NCBI GenBank assembly: GCA_029202485.1
Contig: CP119313.1
Span: 2,728,001 to 2,792,000, forward strand
Origin: Candidatus Pedobacter colombiensis
Lineage (GTDB): Bacteria > Bacteroidota > Bacteroidia > Sphingobacteriales > Sphingobacteriaceae
Reading direction: 5' to 3'
DNA: 64,000 nt
Positions 60,955 to 64,000 of the stretch are shown piece after piece. Below the pieces are notes generated by a model that worked only from the letters and a program-made list of their open reading frames with translations, searched no databases and was not told where the DNA came from. The first letter of the stretch is position 1; every line of letters starts with the position of its first letter. A program made the translations under genes and the position numbers.

Positions 60955-63357
60955 ATGTTGCAGCAAAAAACACTCAAAACAAAAACGCATTGTTACCATT
61001 GTGGAGATGATCTACCTGTAAATTTGTATTTATACGACGATAAACAGTTTTGTTGCTTAGGGTGTAAAGGTGTTTACCAAATCCTATCCAATCATAATCT
61101 GGATAATTACTATGCCTATAATGATGTACCGGGCCAATCCCAAAAAGTCCAGTCAAAGCATTTTGAATATCTGGATGAGCCTGAAATTGTGGCTAAATTG
61201 GTAGATTACACTGATGAGAAAATAACAACGATTACACTATATATTCCTGCCATTCACTGCAGTTCTTGTATTTGGTTACTCGAAAACCTATATAAAATAA
61301 ATCCTGCTATTGCTCAATCCAGAATTGATTTTTTAAAGAAACAGGTGGCCGTCACTTTCAAAAACGAGCAAACCTCTTTACGTTCTGTTGTCGAGATACT
61401 GGTTTCTATCGGCTATGAGCCTTTGATTAGCCTGCAGGATGTAGTAAAAAAGCAACAAGCTAATTTTTCAGAAAGGACACTGGTTACCAAAATAGCGGTT
61501 GCCGGCTTTTGCTTTGGGAATGTAATGCTACTTAGCTTTCCGGAATACTTCGGATTATCGGATCTGGAACAACAGTTTAAATCCTTCTTTGGTTGGTTAA
61601 ATATGGTATTTGCCGTACCGATAGTACTTTACTGTGGTAAGGACTATTTTATTTCTGCTTATAACAATCTGAAAAGAGGTGTATTAAACCTTGATTTCCC
61701 TCTTGCTTTAGGTATTGCAGTGATGTTTATCCGCTCTCTTGCGGAAATCGCCAGCAACACGGGCGCCGGTTTTGTTGATACCTTATGTGGGTTGGTCTTT
61801 TTTCTATTAATCGGGAAATGGATGCAACAGCGAACCTACCATCATCTTTCTTTTGAGCGGGATTACAGGTCTTACTTTCCCGTTGCAGTAACCTTGATTA
61901 AGGATGGTAAGGAAAAGCCGGTGCCATTAAACGAATTGAGTCTAGGCAACAGAATGCTCATCAGAAGCAATGAAATTATTCCTGCCGACGCAATTCTATT
62001 AAAGGGTGAAGCAGAGATCGACTTTAGCTTTGTAACGGGTGAATCTTTACCGGTAAAGAAAACTTTGGGTGAAGTTGTATATGCCGGTGGTCGCCAGCTT
62101 TTAGGTGCAATTGAACTTGAAGTGGTCAAACCTGTATCGCAAAGTTACCTGACCGGACTATGGAACAATGAAGCATTTTTTGCTGATAAAAACAGGATCA
62201 AAACGTTTAGTGATACTGCAAGCAAATATTTTAGTGTGCTATTGTTGCTTATCGCCATAGGTTCCGCCGCTTTCTGGATGCTTTATGATGGTAATGCCAC
62301 TAAGGCAGTCGCCTCTTTTACAGCTGTACTCATCATCGCTTGTCCATGTGCATTGGCTCTGAGTACTCCCTTTACATTGGCGGCAGTCCTGAGCATTTTT
62401 GACAGGAATAAGTTCTATTTAAAAAGTACCGCTGTAGTAGAAGAGCTGGCTCGCATAGATACTTTCGTATTTGATAAAACAGGAACAATCACCAATCCTG
62501 AAGCAGCAGGTTTTAACTTCGAGGGAAACATTACTGAACAAGAGAAACAGTTACTGAGCGATTTAGCCAGAAACTCCGGTCACCCTTTAAGTCGGGAACT
62601 GGTAAAACTATTAAATATAAGCAAGGTCTACCCTGTAGATGAATACGTAGAAAAAATTGGAAGAGGAATCAGCGGCACGATTAACGGAAATAAAGTGAAA
62701 TTGGGAGGTTCCACTTTCCTTGGTCTCCCGCTGATCATCTCTCCAATGAACAGCAGTGTCCACGTGATGATCAATGACCAATACCTTGGATATTTCACCT
62801 TCAAACAGCAATGGCGCGAAGGATTTAAAGATCTGACTTTTAAATTAAGCAAACAGGCCGACCTACATTTGCTATCAGGCGACCAGGATCATGATAAGCA
62901 AACACTTATCCCTTTTTTCCCTCGTGCACAACAGATGCAATTTGGACAAAGTCCACAAAACAAGCTCGACTACATCAAGAAGCTTCAAAATTCGGGCAAA
63001 AAAGTATTGATGTTCGGAGACGGACTAAATGATGCCGGAGCATTAAGACAGAGCAACCTTGGTGTTGCCGTAACGGATAACATCAACAATTTCTCTCCGG
63101 ATTGTGATGCCATATTGGATGGTGCTGCTTTTCATCAGATACCTCAATTTATCCAACAGGCCAAAGATGCGGTAAAGATCATTCACATCAGTTTCATCAT
63201 ATCGCTACTATACAACACACTAGGATTATATTTTGCAATACAGGGCTTATTATCCCCGCTTATCGCAGCTATATTAATGCCAATCAGCACCATAACCATT
63301 ATTTCATTCACCAGCATAGCAGCAAGGCTCTATGCACGTAAAAACAAATTGTTATGA
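60955..63357 (+). CDS. ccoI: heavy-metal P-type ATPase CcoI/FixI (copper for cbb3 oxidase)
   Basis: Exports or inserts copper needed for cbb3 oxidase assembly. The 800-aa protein has an N-terminal CcoI-type Cys cluster (C13xxC16, C33C34xxC37), an HMA-like metal-binding motif HCSSC (101-105), the CPC membrane motif in ACPCALALSTPF, phosphorylation site DKTGT, the HP motif (GHPLSREL) and the hinge GDGLNDAGAL. Eight TM segments are apparent. It starts at the ATG 15 bp after TTGAT, and its last four bases overlap ccoS. It heads the ccoI-ccoS-ccoN locus. Confidence 0.95.
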   Translation: MLQQKTLKTKTHCYHCGDDLPVNLYLYDDKQFCCLGCKGVYQILSNHNLDNYYAYNDVPGQSQKVQSKHFEYLDEPEIVAKLVDYTDEKITTITLYIPAIHCSSCIWLLENLYKINPAIAQSRIDFLKKQVAVTFKNEQTSLRSVVEILVSIGYEPLISLQDVVKKQQANFSERTLVTKIAVAGFCFGNVMLLSFPEYFGLSDLEQQFKSFFGWLNMVFAVPIVLYCGKDYFISAYNNLKRGVLNLDFPLALGIAVMFIRSLAEIASNTGAGFVDTLCGLVFFLLIGKWMQQRTYHHLSFERDYRSYFPVAVTLIKDGKEKPVPLNELSLGNRMLIRSNEIIPADAILLKGEAEIDFSFVTGESLPVKKTLGEVVYAGGRQLLGAIELEVVKPVSQSYLTGLWNNEAFFADKNRIKTFSDTASKYFSVLLLLIAIGSAAFWMLYDGNATKAVASFTAVLIIACPCALALSTPFTLAAVLSIFDRNKFYLKSTAVVEELARIDTFVFDKTGTITNPEAAGFNFEGNITEQEKQLLSDLARNSGHPLSRELVKLLNISKVYPVDEYVEKIGRGISGTINGNKVKLGGSTFLGLPLIISPMNSSVHVMINDQYLGYFTFKQQWREGFKDLTFKLSKQADLHLLSGDQDHDKQTLIPFFPRAQQMQFGQSPQNKLDYIKKLQNSGKKVLMFGDGLNDAGALRQSNLGVAVTDNINNFSPDCDAILDGAAFHQIPQFIQQAKDAVKIIHISFIISLLYNTLGLYFAIQGLLSPLIAAILMPISTITIISFTSIAARLYARKNKLL

Positions 63358-63539
63358 ACATGATCTACTTTCTGATAGGCTGTAGTATTTTACTGGCGCT
63401 TATCTTCCTTGCGGCCTTTTTCTGGGCCAGCAAAACCGGACAACATGACGACACTTATACGCCTGGTGTCCGGATACTTTTTGACGATGACATTAGCGAG
63501 CAAAAAGTAATTGATAAAACTGACGAAGATCATATTTAA
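63354..63539 (+). CDS. ccoS: cbb3-type cytochrome oxidase assembly protein CcoS
   Basis: A 61-aa single-TM protein (about residues 4-24, IYFLIGCSILLALIFLAAFFW) with the acidic C-terminal tail DDTYTPGVRILFDDD, as in CcoS, which helps insert haem and copper into CcoN. The 4-bp overlap with ccoI (ATGA) indicates coupled translation. Normal length. Confidence 0.92.
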   Translation: MNMIYFLIGCSILLALIFLAAFFWASKTGQHDDTYTPGVRILFDDDISEQKVIDKTDEDHI

Positions 63540-63612
63540 CTCAAATATCCATCATTCCAATAACCCAGGCTCCCGGGTAATTTTACATCCACAAACCTTT
63601 CATTAATTTCAC

Positions 63613-64000
63613 ATGACAGAAAAATTCTACTACGACAATAAGATCGTCAGAAACTTTGCCATAGCCACCATTGTATGGGGTATTATAGGCATGACGGTTG
63701 GATTGCTCATTGCCATGCAACTCTTTAAGCCTGCATTAAACATGGGCTCACAGTACACCACTTTCGGACGGATCAGACCATTGCATACCAATGCGGTCAT
63801 CTTCGCATTTGTAGGTAATGCCATCTTTATGGGGGTTTATTACTCTTTACAACGCCTGCTTAAAGCACGGATGTTTAGTGATGTATTAAGTAAGATACAT
63901 TTCTGGGGCTGGCAGTTGATCATTGTTTCTGCTGTGATTACACTTCCTTTAGGTTTTACCTCCTCCCATGAATATGCCGAGCTGGAATGGCCAATCGACA
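63613..64000 (+). CDS. ccoN: cytochrome c oxidase cbb3-type subunit I, partial (5' part)
   Basis: The first 129 codons are in the window, and the frame is open to its edge. The start is the ATG at 63613 ([15 protein letters not shown]). TM1 (about 14-37) is followed by [19 protein letters not shown], where the His is the low-spin haem ligand of the haem-copper oxidase family, and TM2-3 follow. It lies about 70 bp after ccoS, consistent with the cbb3 operon. The remaining catalytic residues lie outside. Confidence 0.93.
   Translation, partial: MTEKFYYDNKIVRNFAIATIVWGIIGMTVGLLIAMQLFKPALNMGSQYTTFGRIRPLHTNAVIFAFVGNAIFMGVYYSLQRLLKARMFSDVLSKIHFWGWQLIIVSAVITLPLGFTSSHEYAELEWPID

Noticed and set aside
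61872..62129. 85-codon minus-strand frame inside ccoI
   Set aside because: Shadow of the conserved P-type ATPase coding sequence.

Overview
The window looks like a chromosome segment from a Pedobacter-like Bacteroidetes (Sphingobacteriaceae). The support is AT-rich non-coding DNA, near absence of Shine-Dalgarno sequences, SusC/SusD pairs, many lipoproteins with Cys lipoboxes, DUF6266, DUF4876 and DUF6850 families, and a ccoI-ccoS-ccoN order. No rRNA, tRNA, CRISPR array, IS transposase or prophage was recognised.

Layout. 1-9 kb: minus-strand housekeeping and envelope genes (M1 aminopeptidase, PhoH-like ATPase, heparin-lyase-like lipoprotein, small beta-barrel, sugar-dehydrogenase-like/cytochrome c protein, rpiB). 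They are interrupted at 5.6-6.27 kb by a gene-free stretch holding a helically phased DnaA-box cluster and a probable minus-strand untranslated transcript ending in a terminator. 9-17 kb: an accessory patch with an Rpn-type nuclease, DinB and VOC proteins, a tandem pair of secreted paralogs plus a 45-bp remnant of a third copy, a broken gene fragment, and a two-component system whose likely binding sites (11-bp direct repeats) lie before both paralogs and before its own operon. 17-25 kb: prolyl oligopeptidase, universal stress protein, DinB-like protein, two MFS transporters, DUF6266 and YtxH proteins. 25-31.7 kb: a four-gene TonB receptor/DUF4876/DUF6850/di-haem peroxidase operon behind two TTAGA-N5-TCTAA palindromes. 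31.8-39 kb: a thiamin operon under a TPP riboswitch with a visible terminator (thiS-thiC-tenI-like-thiD-thiE-thiG-thiH-thiF). 39-51 kb: a small unknown protein, CvfB, then S8 and S9 peptidases beside a SusC/SusD pair and two accessory lipoproteins, which reads as a peptide-uptake locus. 51-53.7 kb: a thioredoxin-fold protein without redox cysteines and a GMC oxidoreductase with its subunit-3 partner. 53.7-60.8 kb: a tight four-gene minus-strand operon (HD-PycTM membrane protein, SdiA-regulated-like propeller lipoprotein, 784-aa GAF protein, kinase-like/BamA-barrel fusion). 60.9-64 kb: ccoI, ccoS and the start of ccoN, the cbb3 oxidase locus.

The best candidates for something undescribed are the four-gene HD-PycTM/GAF/kinase-like-barrel operon, which joins a putative nucleotide-signalling effector to an outer-membrane protein with kinase-like motifs; the DnaA-box cluster with its neighbouring RNA-like transcript; and the self-contained two-component regulon with duplicated targets. 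All functional statements come from reading motifs by eye; no database search was run.
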